Below are positions 8,518-18,700 of a DNA stretch of 64,000 nt, piece after piece (within the stretch, counting starts at the first letter, position 1; each line of letters starts with the position of its first letter). The notes below the pieces were generated by a model, which was not told where the DNA came from, did no database searches, and saw nothing but the letters and a program-made list of their open reading frames with translations. The translations under genes and the position numbers were made by a program. The stretch comes from VYFG01 sp965204165 (GTDB lineage: Bacteria; Pseudomonadota; Gammaproteobacteria; Arenicellales; Poriferihabitantaceae), in the NCBI GenBank assembly GCA_965204165.1, contig OZ241969.1, positions 930,001-994,000 of the forward strand. The letters run 5' to 3'.

Positions 8518-10073
8518 GCAACCGCGCCGCCGCGGAGTCCGCCAGGCGCGTCAGCGGCTGCGTAGGGGAACTGCTCCGTACGCAACCCTTCTTCGGCAGC
8601 CTGGCCCTCAGGCTGCCGCTTGTTCCCGACTCCACGAGAAAGACGCTTGGATGCGATGGACAGAACATCCGGTATTCGCCGCAGTGGATTGCGGAGACCG
8701 ATGCCCACCTGGTGGCGACCGCCATCGCCAGGGTGGTTCTCGCCTGTGCCCTGAAACATCACACACGGCGCGATGAACGGGATCTGGAGCGCTGGCAGCG
8801 CGCCTCCCAGCTCGTGACCCACGGAATGCTGCGGGACGCGGGGTTCACCCTGCCGGACGATGCCGAGGCGTGGGAGGAGATGAGCGTGGAAGAGGCCTAC
8901 AACCGGTTGCCGGATCCCGAACCGGAAGAAGGCGGTTCCGGCCAGTCCCCGCCGGATACGGGCATGGAAATGCCTGAATCAGCCGGGGGCGGTGACGATT
9001 CCGATGAAACGGAAGATCCGGAATCGGATCCATCCGGCAATTCCGATCAATCGGATGATTCGGACCAATCAGGCCAGTCAGATAACCCGGATGATTCCGG
9101 CGGGCAGGACGATTCCGGGGATCAGAATAACTCCGGTGACCCGGACGATGCCAACGATCGGGACGATTCCGGAAATTCGAATGATTCCGGCGATTCAGGA
9201 AACACGGATAACCATGATCAGCAGGATGATACTGACCAGCAAGACGATACTGGCCCGCAGAATGACCCGAACCCGGATGGTTCAGATGACAACGCCGAAC
9301 CTGAAGCCCAAAAAAGCCACGACCCCGCCGGCACTGGCGAAGTCATGGACTCTTTTCGGCCTCAGGATCAAACGTCAGACCAGCCGGGAAGTTCGGCCAC
9401 GGACGAGACCCTGAAGAACGAGGAAGAGAAGAAATGGGACGAGGCCATGCACCAGGCGCTCAGCATCGCCAGTGCCGAGGGCAAGGCGCCGGGGCAGGTC
9501 AGCGAGACCATCCGGGACGCCCATGCGGGCACGCTGGACTGGAAGACCCTGCTCCGCCAGTACATGGTCGACGCGGTCAAGCGGGACTACAGTTGGAGCG
9601 TGCCCAACCGGCGCTTCATCGACGGCGGGCTCTACCTGCCCTCGATCCGGACGGACGGGATCGAAAGCATCGCCGTCATCATCGACACCTCCGCTTCGAT
9701 CTGGTGCCGGCCGCAGATCCTCGAGATGTTCTGGTCCGAGGTGCGCCAGGTGGTGCTGGATATCCAGCCCGAGGAGTTGATCGTGCTGCAGGTGGACGAA
9801 ATCCTCCGGGAGGCCACCGAATATTCCATGGACAACCTGCCTGACGAGATTGAACTCAAGGGCCGGAGGGGAACCGATTTCCGGCCGGGGTTCGCCTGGC
9901 TGGAGGAACAGGGGAAACAGCCGGGGGTCTGCCTCTACCTCACCGACATGGAGTGCACCTCTTATCCCGATACAGAACCCGATTTTTCCGTGGCGTGGAT
10001 CAACTGGTCGAAACCGCCAGCCGACTGGCACCGGGAGCCCTGGGGTGAGCGGATCGACATGGCTGGAATCTGA
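8514..10073 (+). CDS. Metallopeptidase-like and VWA domain protein (DUF2201-like)
   Basis: A 519-residue protein starting at a GTG that overlaps the upstream stop. Residues 1-130 resemble the N-terminal metallopeptidase-like part of DUF2201 proteins (ALKHHTRRDERD, VTHGML). Residues about 135-300 are an acidic, Asp/Ser/Asn/Gln-rich linker (DDSDQSGQSDNPDDSG). Residues about 300-519 form a VWA domain with a MIDAS-type DTSAS (about 391) and TDMECTS (about 476). DUF2201 proteins act with MoxR-type ATPases, and all three genes here are co-directional and near-contiguous. The linker is encoded by a degenerate GAT/TCC-rich repeat tract and may vary in length. Confidence 0.8.
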   Translation: MSNRAAAESARRVSGCVGELLRTQPFFGSLALRLPLVPDSTRKTLGCDGQNIRYSPQWIAETDAHLVATAIARVVLACALKHHTRRDERDLERWQRASQLVTHGMLRDAGFTLPDDAEAWEEMSVEEAYNRLPDPEPEEGGSGQSPPDTGMEMPESAGGGDDSDETEDPESDPSGNSDQSDDSDQSGQSDNPDDSGGQDDSGDQNNSGDPDDANDRDDSGNSNDSGDSGNTDNHDQQDDTDQQDDTGPQNDPNPDGSDDNAEPEAQKSHDPAGTGEVMDSFRPQDQTSDQPGSSATDETLKNEEEKKWDEAMHQALSIASAEGKAPGQVSETIRDAHAGTLDWKTLLRQYMVDAVKRDYSWSVPNRRFIDGGLYLPSIRTDGIESIAVIIDTSASIWCRPQILEMFWSEVRQVVLDIQPEELIVLQVDEILREATEYSMDNLPDEIELKGRRGTDFRPGFAWLEEQGKQPGVCLYLTDMECTSYPDTEPDFSVAWINWSKPPADWHREPWGERIDMAGI

Positions 10074-10281
10074 AACCGGTGTATCATTCGCTCGTCCACG
10101 CAACCCCAAAGGAAAAGGGCGCCACGCTCACGATCCGCTACCGGGTGCCGGGAAACTCCTGGGTCATCCATCTTTCGCGGCCGCCGGTTCGGACCGTTGC
10201 GAACCGTCGCAAAAAATTTCATGGCGGCATGCCCGGCTGAAAAATGCCGGATCGCTTCCATCGAATAACTGAAAAACCACG

Positions 10282-10506
10282 ATGTCCGACCTCACGCTCC
10301 ACGAGGAAATCCGCAACATACTCATCGCCAACGACAACGCCTGGCTGACCACTGGCGAGATCGCCGAACAGGTGAACCGCCGGGGCAGGTACCGGAAGAA
10401 GGACCGCAGCGAGGTCACCGACTACCAGATACACGGGCGCACGAAGAACTATCCCGACCTGTTCGAGCGTAAAGGCAGCCTGGTGCGCTGCCTGAAGCTT
10501 CCGTAA
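10282..10506 (+). CDS. Small winged-helix-like protein
   Basis: A 74-residue protein: the N-terminus EEIRNILIANDNAWLTTGEI is followed by AEQVNRRGRYRKKDRSEVTDYQIHGR. The pattern (helix, TxxEIAxxVN, basic turn, VTDYQIHxR) resembles HARE-HTH or other small winged-helix DNA-binding modules. It follows the AAA-VWA trio by 208 bp and precedes parB. It could be a local regulator. No family can be named with confidence. Confidence 0.65.
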   Translation: MSDLTLHEEIRNILIANDNAWLTTGEIAEQVNRRGRYRKKDRSEVTDYQIHGRTKNYPDLFERKGSLVRCLKLP

Positions 10507-10729
10507 CCCACCCCTCCCACCATACCCGATCGTTCCCCTCCCGGGCGGTTATCCGCCCGCGGAACATTCCCCAGTATTCAACACCGCTTCGCCGATGACG
10601 GCCCACCGCCGGGCGAGCCGCCCATGGAGGCGGAGGCGGGGGGTTTGGAGGCGGTCGCGGCCGGCCGGAGAGAGCGGTCCCGCGATTTCATTCAATCTTT
10701 CCTTCAACCCTCCCAACCAAGGAGACTCC

Positions 10730-13078
10730 ATGAACCAGATCACAGCACCGCCCGAACTCCTCGTTCGGCAAATCCCCCTCGACCGGCTCGTCCTCGCCCC
10801 CGAGAACGTCCGGAAGACCCCGCCCGACAAGACCGCCCAGGCCGAACTCGAGGCATCCATCCAGGCCCACGGCCTGCTGGAGAACCTCGTCGTCCGCGCC
10901 GACGATTCCGGGAATTCGGGAAAGTCCGGGAAATCCAAAAGCGCCAAGACCAAGGCGGGCGAGAAATTCGCCGTGGTAGCCGGCGGCCGCCGCCTCCTCG
11001 CCCTGGAAGCGCTGGCAAAGGCCGGAGTCCTGTCTTCCGACCACCCGATCCCCTGCCGGATCGCCCAGCATGAGAACCTGGAAGAACTGTCGCTGGCCGA
11101 AAACGTCGTCCGGATCGCCATGCACCCAGCCGACCAGGTGGTGTCGTTCGCAAGGCTGATGCGGGAGGGGGCCACCGTGGGAACCATCGCCGCCCGCTTC
11201 GGCGTATCCGAGCGCACCGTTGAACAACGCCTCCGGCTCGGCAATGCCGCCCCGGAACTGCTCGACGCCTACCGCGCCGGGGAGATGGACCTTGCGGCGC
11301 TCAAGGCTTTCTCCATGACCGCCGACCACGAGCGGCAGCGCACGGTCTGGGAGCAGCTTTCCAACGAGCGGTATCAGCCCACCGAATGGCAGATACGCCG
11401 CCTGCTCACCGAGGAACGGGTTTCTTCAGCCTCATCCGTGGCGCGTTTCGTCGGCGTCGATGAATACGTCGCCGCAGGCGGCCCGGTCATGCGGGATCTG
11501 TTCGCCGACGAAGGCGAAAGCGGCGAATGGTTCGAGGATCCCGCGCTGCTCAATGACCTGGCCATGAAGAAGCTCCAGGCGGCGGCCGACGAACTGTCCA
11601 CCCGCTGGAAATGGGCATTGCCGGTGCTGGAGATGAACTGGACCTCGGCCTACGAGTTCGGACAGATCAATCCCCAGCCGGGCAAGCCCACTCCGAAGGA
11701 GACGATCGACCTTGCGAACATCAACGCCCGCATGGACGAACTCGCCGAGATCCCCGACGACCAATGGACCGACAAGCTGGAGGCCGAGGCCGAGAAGCTG
11801 GAGGGCCGTATGAACGCCATCATGGAGAAGGTCGGGAAGCGCGCCAAGTTCCGCAGGGAAGATTTCGCCATCGGCGGCTGCATCGTCACCATCGATCGCG
11901 AAGGCAAGCTGCAGGTCGTCCAGGGCTTGGTGAAGATTGAGGATCTGCCGGTTCCGGAAGAGAACAAGGATGGTGAGAAGGGTGGGAACGATCCCGATGC
12001 CGCGGATGAAGACGACAACCACATCACGCCGCCTTCCGCGTCACCGAAGAGCGCCAATCCGAGCGCCAGGGCACGGGAGGAAGCCGGGGTCGGCATCGGC
12101 CTCGCCGACGACCTGCGCGCCATCCGGGCGGGGATCGTCAAGGTCCATCTCGCCGAGGACTTCGAGGCGGCCTTCGACCTCGCGGTGTTCCAGGCGGCGA
12201 GGGCCGTGTTCGACCGTAGCCACGCCGGTGGCTGGGATTCCCTGGACATTTCCTTCCGGCCCACGGCCAAACGTCCGCCCGTCCGGATGAACCACGAGGA
12301 CTTCGGGTTCTGGAGCCCGGCGGAGGATTCCCTGGACGACTGGTCTTCCCTGCCTCTACGCTGGATGGAGGAGGAAGACGACGGAGCCCGCTTCGCCGCC
12401 CTCAGGAAACTGCCCCGCGAGAAGAAGGAAAGGTTGTTCGCCGCCGCCGTCGCGCGGACCTTGAGGGGCCAGCTGTCCTTCGAGTACTACGCCCGCCCGG
12501 AACTGGAGGCCACCGTGGCCCGGCTGGACATCGACTTCGCGAAGGAGGTGCGGCCCACCGCCGATCTCCTGTGGTCGCGCCTGCGCAAGGACCATCTCCT
12601 CGCGATCGCCGGCAAGACCCTCGGCGGCACCTGGGCCCAGGACCGCTCGAAGTACCGCAAGGCGGATCTGGCGATGGCGATGGAGAAGGCGTTCTCCAAC
12701 AGCGTCGACGGAGACGCGCCCAGTGGCGTCACGCCCGCCCAGCACGCCGCCGCGCTGGCATGGTCCATGCCGGGTTTCGCGCCCTTCGAGACCGGCGGCC
12801 TGGATCCCACTGAATCCGTGACGGATGGTAAGTCTGTAACAGACGGTAAATCCGTGACGGACGGCAAGTCAGAAACGGACGGCCAGCCGGAGACGCAAGA
12901 AAAATCCGGAACGGACGCCGCCACGGAGGGATCCCCAGCCGCCACGGATGACGCAGGAAAAACCCTGCGGGTGGTGAACGGAAGCGGCCCGGCGGAGCAG
13001 GACGATGCCGGTTCGGCCGACACGGACGGGGACGGGGCCGAGGAAGCCGTGCCAGGTTTCCTGCAGGCCGTCCATTGA
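10730..13078 (+). CDS. Large ParB/RepB/Spo0J-like protein
   Basis: A 782-residue protein; the frame is open from 10595 but ATG 10730 has AAGGAGA 5-11 bp upstream. The N-terminal ParB core includes IPLDRLVLAPENVRK, a GGRRLLALEAL box and ENLEELSLAENVVR. An HTH follows (TVGTIAARFGVSERTVEQRL). The core is interrupted by a Ser/Lys-rich insert (DDSGNSGKSGKSKSAK). The remaining 500 or so residues form a long C-terminal extension ending in four TDGK-type repeats and an acidic tail. ParB-like proteins bind centromere-like sites; plasmid versions of this size are common. No parA is nearby, so a partition role is uncertain, and a nuclease or regulatory role is possible. Confidence 0.85.
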   Translation: MNQITAPPELLVRQIPLDRLVLAPENVRKTPPDKTAQAELEASIQAHGLLENLVVRADDSGNSGKSGKSKSAKTKAGEKFAVVAGGRRLLALEALAKAGVLSSDHPIPCRIAQHENLEELSLAENVVRIAMHPADQVVSFARLMREGATVGTIAARFGVSERTVEQRLRLGNAAPELLDAYRAGEMDLAALKAFSMTADHERQRTVWEQLSNERYQPTEWQIRRLLTEERVSSASSVARFVGVDEYVAAGGPVMRDLFADEGESGEWFEDPALLNDLAMKKLQAAADELSTRWKWALPVLEMNWTSAYEFGQINPQPGKPTPKETIDLANINARMDELAEIPDDQWTDKLEAEAEKLEGRMNAIMEKVGKRAKFRREDFAIGGCIVTIDREGKLQVVQGLVKIEDLPVPEENKDGEKGGNDPDAADEDDNHITPPSASPKSANPSARAREEAGVGIGLADDLRAIRAGIVKVHLAEDFEAAFDLAVFQAARAVFDRSHAGGWDSLDISFRPTAKRPPVRMNHEDFGFWSPAEDSLDDWSSLPLRWMEEEDDGARFAALRKLPREKKERLFAAAVARTLRGQLSFEYYARPELEATVARLDIDFAKEVRPTADLLWSRLRKDHLLAIAGKTLGGTWAQDRSKYRKADLAMAMEKAFSNSVDGDAPSGVTPAQHAAALAWSMPGFAPFETGGLDPTESVTDGKSVTDGKSVTDGKSETDGQPETQEKSGTDAATEGSPAATDDAGKTLRVVNGSGPAEQDDAGSADTDGDGAEEAVPGFLQAVH
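12815..12886 (+). repeat. Four 18-bp tandem repeats in the parB tail
   Basis: Four in-frame 18-bp units encode SVTDGK, SVTDGK, SVTDGK and SETDGQ in the C-terminal extension of the ParB-like protein. The third position of codons varies between units, so the repeat is not brand new. Confidence 0.85.
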
Positions 13079-13123
13079 CCGGGGAATTCGGAATTTTCCG
13101 CAAGTTCCCGGCATCCCAACGAA

Positions 13124-13146
13124 CCCCGGCTCCGGCCGGGGTTTTT
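13124..13146 (+). terminator. Intrinsic terminator after the ParB-like gene
   Basis: A perfect CCCCGG…CCGGGG hairpin (13124-13141) is followed by TTTTT (13142-13146), 45 bp after the parB stop and 50 bp before the next gene. It should separate the ParB and GHKL transcription units. Confidence 0.8.
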
Positions 13147-13190
13147 CATCTTCAGTCTCAACCTTCCACACAGATCACCAGGGAGTTCCC

Positions 13191-14978
13191 ATGATCAACC
13201 CCAAAGACATCCCCACCGCCGATTCTGATGCACAAAAAATCCGGGCGGGGGTGCATGAGAGTGCGCTTCGACGGGTGACGAGAATGTTCGCTGGCATCGG
13301 CGACATCTGCACCGAACTGCTCCAGAACGCCCGCAGGGCCGGCGCGATACGAGTGTCCTTTACCCTGTCCCCTTCTTCCGAAGACGGTGTCATCGACGTC
13401 ACCGTGACCGATGATGGAACCGGCATACGGGACCCCGCCGTCCTCCTGTCGTTCGGCGAAAACGGCTGGGACGGGGACCTGGTGCGCCGGGAGGACGCCG
13501 CCGGCATGGGTTTTCTCAGCCTCGCCCGCCGCGGTTGTCTGATATCTTCAAGGACCAGGGCCGAAGACGGGGCCGCGAGGTCCGGTTGGCGCGTCAGTAT
13601 CGATCCGGAGCATTTCCTTGGCGAGTCCGAGGCGACGGTGTATCCGGACGACACCGCCCCCTACCCCCACGGCACGTCCGTCCGGTTCCGGGCGTCGGCA
13701 GCCCAGGAAGGGGAACATCCCGGGGTCATCCGCAACGCCGTCCAGACCGCCGCTCTTCATTACCCGCTTCCGGTCACGTTCACTGATCAGGTCACCCCGA
13801 CCGAAGCGGAACCGATGCACAGAAAAGCCTTCCTGGACGGGGCGGTGCATGCGGAACCGTGGAAGGGGCTGGTGTTCGGCGTCTTCCGGAATCCCCGGCG
13901 CTTCGGCCTGGGGCTGGAGGACGTGAATTTCCATGGGCTCACGATCCCGGTGCGGTTGCCGGGCGTGGAATCGGTGAACGGCGTCCACTGGAAGGCCGCA
14001 GCGGACATCGACAGCTGCCCAGACCTCGAACTGGTGCTGCCCGCACGCAAGGAAGCCGTGGAGACCCCCTTCCTCGGGAACATGAGGGAAACGGCGCGCC
14101 TTGCCATCTACCGGGCGATGGCCGCAGACGACGACCCGAGACCCTCCTTTCTGGACTGGGAACAGGCGAGGGATGCGGGCATCGACATCAAACCCGCACC
14201 GCCCGAGCTCCGGCCCTGGCGTCCCGGCATCGCCGACATCGACGACTGGCGGGAGATTCCGAAGCTGCAGGCCATCGGGCCGGACGCGCTGCTCATGGAC
14301 TGTGACCCGGAACCGCCCGAGGCACAGGCGATCTGGCGCGCGGCGAAGACGGGCGGTCTTGCCGGGCAGATCTTCGAGGCCGACGGCCGGCTCGAGGGAT
14401 ATCCGTGGTACGACCGCATCCCCCGGATCACCGGCGCCCGGTTCGAGGTCATCGGGAACGGCCGGACATGCCTGCCTGAGGATTACCCGGTGCCGGCGCC
14501 CCCGCGCCCGTACGAGGCGCCCCTGCCGGAGCGGCCGGACGCTATCTGCATCGGGCTCACGGTCAGGGCGAACACCAAGTTGGGCAGGAATCCCAATCCC
14601 GCCCTCTTCCTCGCCACCGACCTGGCCTTCGCCGGGGAGGCGTGGTCTTCCGTGGACCGTTCCCTGCCGCTGGTGACCGCCGACAGCGATATTTCGTCGC
14701 AGGAACTCGCCGACATTCTTCGGGATGCATTTTTTTCTCCCTCGGATGACATCGACGCGGACTCCCGGGAGACGCAGGAAACCCGGTTCGAGCAGGAAGC
14801 ACGGCACATCGCCACCAGGCTCCTCGAGTCGGACGAAGAGGCCATCCGGAATTCCATCGCCGGCGTGGTGGCGGAGGAACTTTTCTGGCTGATCCCCAGG
14901 GATCGGGGCGTGGACATCTCCGTGCGGGGACGGAAGGTGACGGTGGCGCTTCAGGAATCTGCGGGGAATGCCGGGTGA
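13191..14978 (+). CDS. GHKL (Hsp90-like) ATPase
   Basis: A 595-residue protein with ATG 13191 (GGGAG at 13181-13185). The N-terminal 200 residues carry a Bergerat-fold ATP site: N-box ELLQNARRAGA, G1 box VTDDGTGIRD and G2 box GMGFLSLARRG. The remainder has no recognizable transducer or kinase domain and ends in a segment rich in short hydrophobic strands. Hsp90-like ATPases of this kind occur on plasmids and in biological-conflict operons. Here it follows the AAA-VWA trio and ParB-like gene in the same direction but behind a terminator. The client or substrate is unknown. Confidence 0.8.
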   Translation: MINPKDIPTADSDAQKIRAGVHESALRRVTRMFAGIGDICTELLQNARRAGAIRVSFTLSPSSEDGVIDVTVTDDGTGIRDPAVLLSFGENGWDGDLVRREDAAGMGFLSLARRGCLISSRTRAEDGAARSGWRVSIDPEHFLGESEATVYPDDTAPYPHGTSVRFRASAAQEGEHPGVIRNAVQTAALHYPLPVTFTDQVTPTEAEPMHRKAFLDGAVHAEPWKGLVFGVFRNPRRFGLGLEDVNFHGLTIPVRLPGVESVNGVHWKAAADIDSCPDLELVLPARKEAVETPFLGNMRETARLAIYRAMAADDDPRPSFLDWEQARDAGIDIKPAPPELRPWRPGIADIDDWREIPKLQAIGPDALLMDCDPEPPEAQAIWRAAKTGGLAGQIFEADGRLEGYPWYDRIPRITGARFEVIGNGRTCLPEDYPVPAPPRPYEAPLPERPDAICIGLTVRANTKLGRNPNPALFLATDLAFAGEAWSSVDRSLPLVTADSDISSQELADILRDAFFSPSDDIDADSRETQETRFEQEARHIATRLLESDEEAIRNSIAGVVAEELFWLIPRDRGVDISVRGRKVTVALQESAGNAG

Positions 14979-15218
14979 ATTCGTCGGCCGCGAATATCCG
15001 CGACACGTCTGCCGGGGCAGCATGCCTCCTGTCCGGTTGCCGCAACGGATGCGGCAACCGGGCCGGCGCCGCCTGGAGCCGGAGTCCTGACCGGGCCCTG
15101 GCGAAGGACTGAGGGCCGCGGGAGCCCCCGCGGTTTCCAACCCCCCATCGTCCGGCAACCATGCCCCACGCATGGCCGCCCGCTCCCTTTCAACTCCCCA
15201 TCCGCCTCCGGAGGCCCC

Positions 15219-15602
15219 ATGAAACTGTTCACCAAGGAGCAGCGCAACAGGCTGCTCGACAACGGCCGGAAACGCCCCGAGAACCCGAAGCCCGTGGTCA
15301 AGCTGTTTGATCCCACGGGCGCGTCAACCTGGCTCTTCACCGAACTCGACGAGAACGGCGACACTCTTTTCGGCCTCGCCGACCTCGGCTTCGGTTTCCC
15401 GGAGCTTGGCTACTGCAGCCTCAACGAGATCGCCGCCCACCGCGGCCGCTTCGGTCTCGGCATCGAGCGCGATCTTTACTTCGAGGCGAAGCATCCGATC
15501 TCCGTCTACGCCGAGGCGGCGCGCAACGCCCGCCGCATCGTCGAAACCGGCGCCGAACTGGACGCCGCTGCCGAACGCCACACGGTCAAGGCAGAAGCCT
15601 GA
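15219..15602 (+). CDS. DUF2958-like small protein
   Basis: A 127-residue protein starting MKLFTKEQRNRLLDNGRK, then PVVKLFDPTGASTWLFTELD, LADLGFGFPELGYCSLNEI and IERDLYFEAKHPIS. This order matches the DUF2958 family, a small cytoplasmic protein encoded on conjugative plasmids next to DNA-processing genes. The gene precedes the helicase-methylase by 181 bp. Biochemical function is unknown. Confidence 0.8.
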   Translation: MKLFTKEQRNRLLDNGRKRPENPKPVVKLFDPTGASTWLFTELDENGDTLFGLADLGFGFPELGYCSLNEIAAHRGRFGLGIERDLYFEAKHPISVYAEAARNARRIVETGAELDAAAERHTVKAEA

Positions 15603-15783
15603 ACGCCTGACCCTTCCAACCCCGACCTTCCCCGCCTCCCGCCGTCAGGAGGCAGGGCGGAGTCGGTCCGGCCGATCCGCCCGGCCCCCGTGGGAGTTTC
15701 CTTCAAGCTCATCCACGGAGACCGGGTCTTTTCGAATTCCGCTGGTTCCCCCTCCGGAACCGCCAACCACTGAAGAGGAAAAC

Positions 15784-18700
15784 ATGCTCGACGCCACACA
15801 GGCGGCGGACGCCTCCGCACGCCCAGCCCCAGCCATCGCTCCCGCACCCTCGACTACGCAGCCGTCCGGCGCGGGTCCGATCGTCGCCGCCGCCCGCATC
15901 CTGGCGCCCGTCCTCGAAGCCGGCCGGCCCATCGACGCCGGAACCCTTCGCGATGCCATGACCCGGGCCTTCGGCGCGAACGACACCGAGGGCGCATGGG
16001 TCTGGAAGGACGCCTACGAAGCCGCCGAGGCTTCCGTTGTCCTTTTCATCAAGCGCTACGGACGTGCCATGCGGAAGCAGGCGGGCCCAGGTCAGGAAGG
16101 TCCCGCCAGGGTGCTGAGGATGCTGGAGGCCGTGGCGGCACTCGAACCCTCCCACACCAGGAGGTCCGACGAGCAGATCCGCCTCCAGCAGTTCTCCACC
16201 CCGCTTCCCCTCGCCTATGCCGCCCTGCAGGCCGCGGCCGTCCGTCCGGGGGACATCGTGCTGGAGCCCTCCGCCGGCACCGGCATGCTGGCCGTCATGG
16301 CCGAGTGCGCCCTCGGGGGCCGCACCCGGGATTGCCTCGTCCTGAACGAGCTCGCCCCGGTCCGCGCCGGGGTTCTCTCAAGCCTGTTTCCGGAGGCGTC
16401 CGTCACCCGGCACAATGCCGAGGCCATCGCGGACTACCTGCCGTGCGTCCGGCCGTCCGTGGTGCTGATGAACCCTCCCTTCTCCGCCACCCCGGGGGTG
16501 TCGGGCAAGCGTCCCGACGCCGACCTCCGCCATATCCGTTCCGCCTTCTCCACGCTGAAGCCCGGCGGCCGGCTCGTCGCCATCACCTCCGCGAACTGCA
16601 TCCCCAACACCCCTTCCTGGCCTTTTTCGGCCTCAGTAGCGAGCGGCAAGGTAACCGCGAAGGTGGTGTTCACCATGGCCATCGACGGGAAGGCCTACGC
16701 AAGAAGGGGCACCAGCTTCGAAACTCGCCTGACCATCCTGGATCATTCAAGCGCCAGAATTGAAGGGACCGGAACCCTTGACGTGAAGGCCCGCGCAGCG
16801 GACGCCGGGGAGCTGCTGGAGACGATCATCGCCAATGTCCCGCCCCGGCTGCCGGTGGAGACGGAAACCACGGATCTGTTCGGCGCAGGGAGCCACATCC
16901 GTGCACCGGCGGGCAGGTCGGCAGGAACCGCAAGGCCATCCAAACCCCGGACCCCACGGCCGTCGACTGAAAGAAACTGGGGAGAGGTTGCTGAGCTTGC
17001 ATACGATTCCAGCGCTCCCCCCACGGGCGAGGATGAAGCCAGAACCTCAAGCATGGAAAAGGGGAATTATGAGGCCTGGCGGCCTACCGTCGTTCGGCTC
17101 CCGGGGGCCGTCCGGCATCCGACCCCGCTGGTGCAGTCCGCCGCCATGGCCGCGGTGTCCCACCCCGTACCATCCTGGCGCCCCATGCTGCCCGAGCGGG
17201 TGGTGAAGGAGGGACTGCTATCCGACGCCCAGCTCGAAAGCGTGGTCCTCGCCGGCGAGGCGTTTTCAAGTCACCTCGGCGGTCAGTACCGAATCGGCTC
17301 CGGCTGGGAGACCGTGGCCCGCTGCGACGGTATTCATGACGAAAGCCGCAACAGTGTAAGCTACACCGAGACAGTATACAGCCGGGACGGGAACAGCCCT
17401 GCCGATGACGCCGAAAAAATGTCGGGGCCGGTGCGGTTTCGGAGGGGATGGATGCTGGGCGACGGCACCGGCTGCGGCAAGGGCCGCCAGGTATCCGGCA
17501 TCCTGCTCGACGGCTGGCTGCGCGGCAGGCGGAAGGCACTCTGGCTCTCCCAGTCCGACAAGCTCCTCGAGGACGCGCGCAGGGACTGGATGTCGCTCGG
17601 CGGCAGGGCGGAAGACGTGATCCCGGTGGGACGGTTCCGCCAGGGCGACCTCATCCCCTACGACGAGGGGATCCTCTTCGCCACATACGCCACCCTCCGT
17701 TCCCCCGCCCGCATGAACAGACCCTCGCGGCTGGAGCAGATTGTCGCGTGGCTCGCCGGAAGCCTGGAGGAGAAGGACCGCCACGCCTTCGACGGCCTTG
17801 TGATCTTCGACGAGGCCCACGCGATGGCGAACGCCGGGGGATCGAAGGGAGAACGGGGGGACGTCGCGCCCTCCCAGCAGGGGCGCGCCGGCCTCCGGCT
17901 CCAGAACGCCCTGCCGGACGCCCGGATCGCCTACGTCTCGGCCACCGGCGCCACCACTGTGCCGGGCCTGGCATATGCGGGGCGGTTGGGCCTCTGGGCT
18001 TCCGGGGACACCCCCTTCGAGGACCGGTCGGATTTCATCGCCGCCATGGAGGCCGGCGGTGTTGCGGCGCTGGAGGTGGTCGCAAGGGACCTGCAGGCAT
18101 TGGGCCTCTACCAGGCCCGCGCCCTCAGCTACGACGGCATCGAGGTCGATATTCTCGAACACCCTCTTTCGGACGCGCAGCGCGGGATCTACGACGACTT
18201 TGCCAATGCCTTCCGGATCATTCACCAGAACTTGGAAGAAGCGCTGCGGGCCACGGGGATCATGGACGGGGAGTCGACGCTGAACAGGCGGGCCAGGGCG
18301 GCCGCCCTGTCCGCCTTCGAGTCCGCCAAGCAGCGGTTCTTCGGCTATCTGCTGACCGGCATGAAGTGTCCCTCCCTGATCCGCTCCGTGGAGTCCGATC
18401 TTGAAGATGAAAAAAGCGTGGTGATTCAGCTGGTCTCGACAGGGGAGGCGCTCATGGAGCGCAGGGTCGCGGAAATACCGCCTTCGGAGTGGGACGACCT
18501 CAACGTCGACCTGACGCCCCGGGAACTGGTCATCGAGTACCTGTCCCACGCCTTTCCGGTCCAGTTGCAGGAACCCTTCACAGACGAGGAAGGGAATCTT
18601 CTCTCGAAACCCGTATTCGACGAGGACGGGAATCCGGTGCTCTGCCGGCAGGCGGTCGCCGCCCGGGACGCGCTGATCGAACAGCTCGCATCCCTCCCCC

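Noticed and set aside
8920..9420. The repetitive D/S/N tract considered as a CRISPR-like or VNTR array
   Set aside because: Repeats are short, degenerate, in frame, and without spacers; best explained as a low-complexity linker.
12815..12886. The 18-bp repeats considered as iterons of a replication origin
   Set aside because: They are in frame, encode SVTDGK and vary at synonymous positions, which fits a protein repeat.
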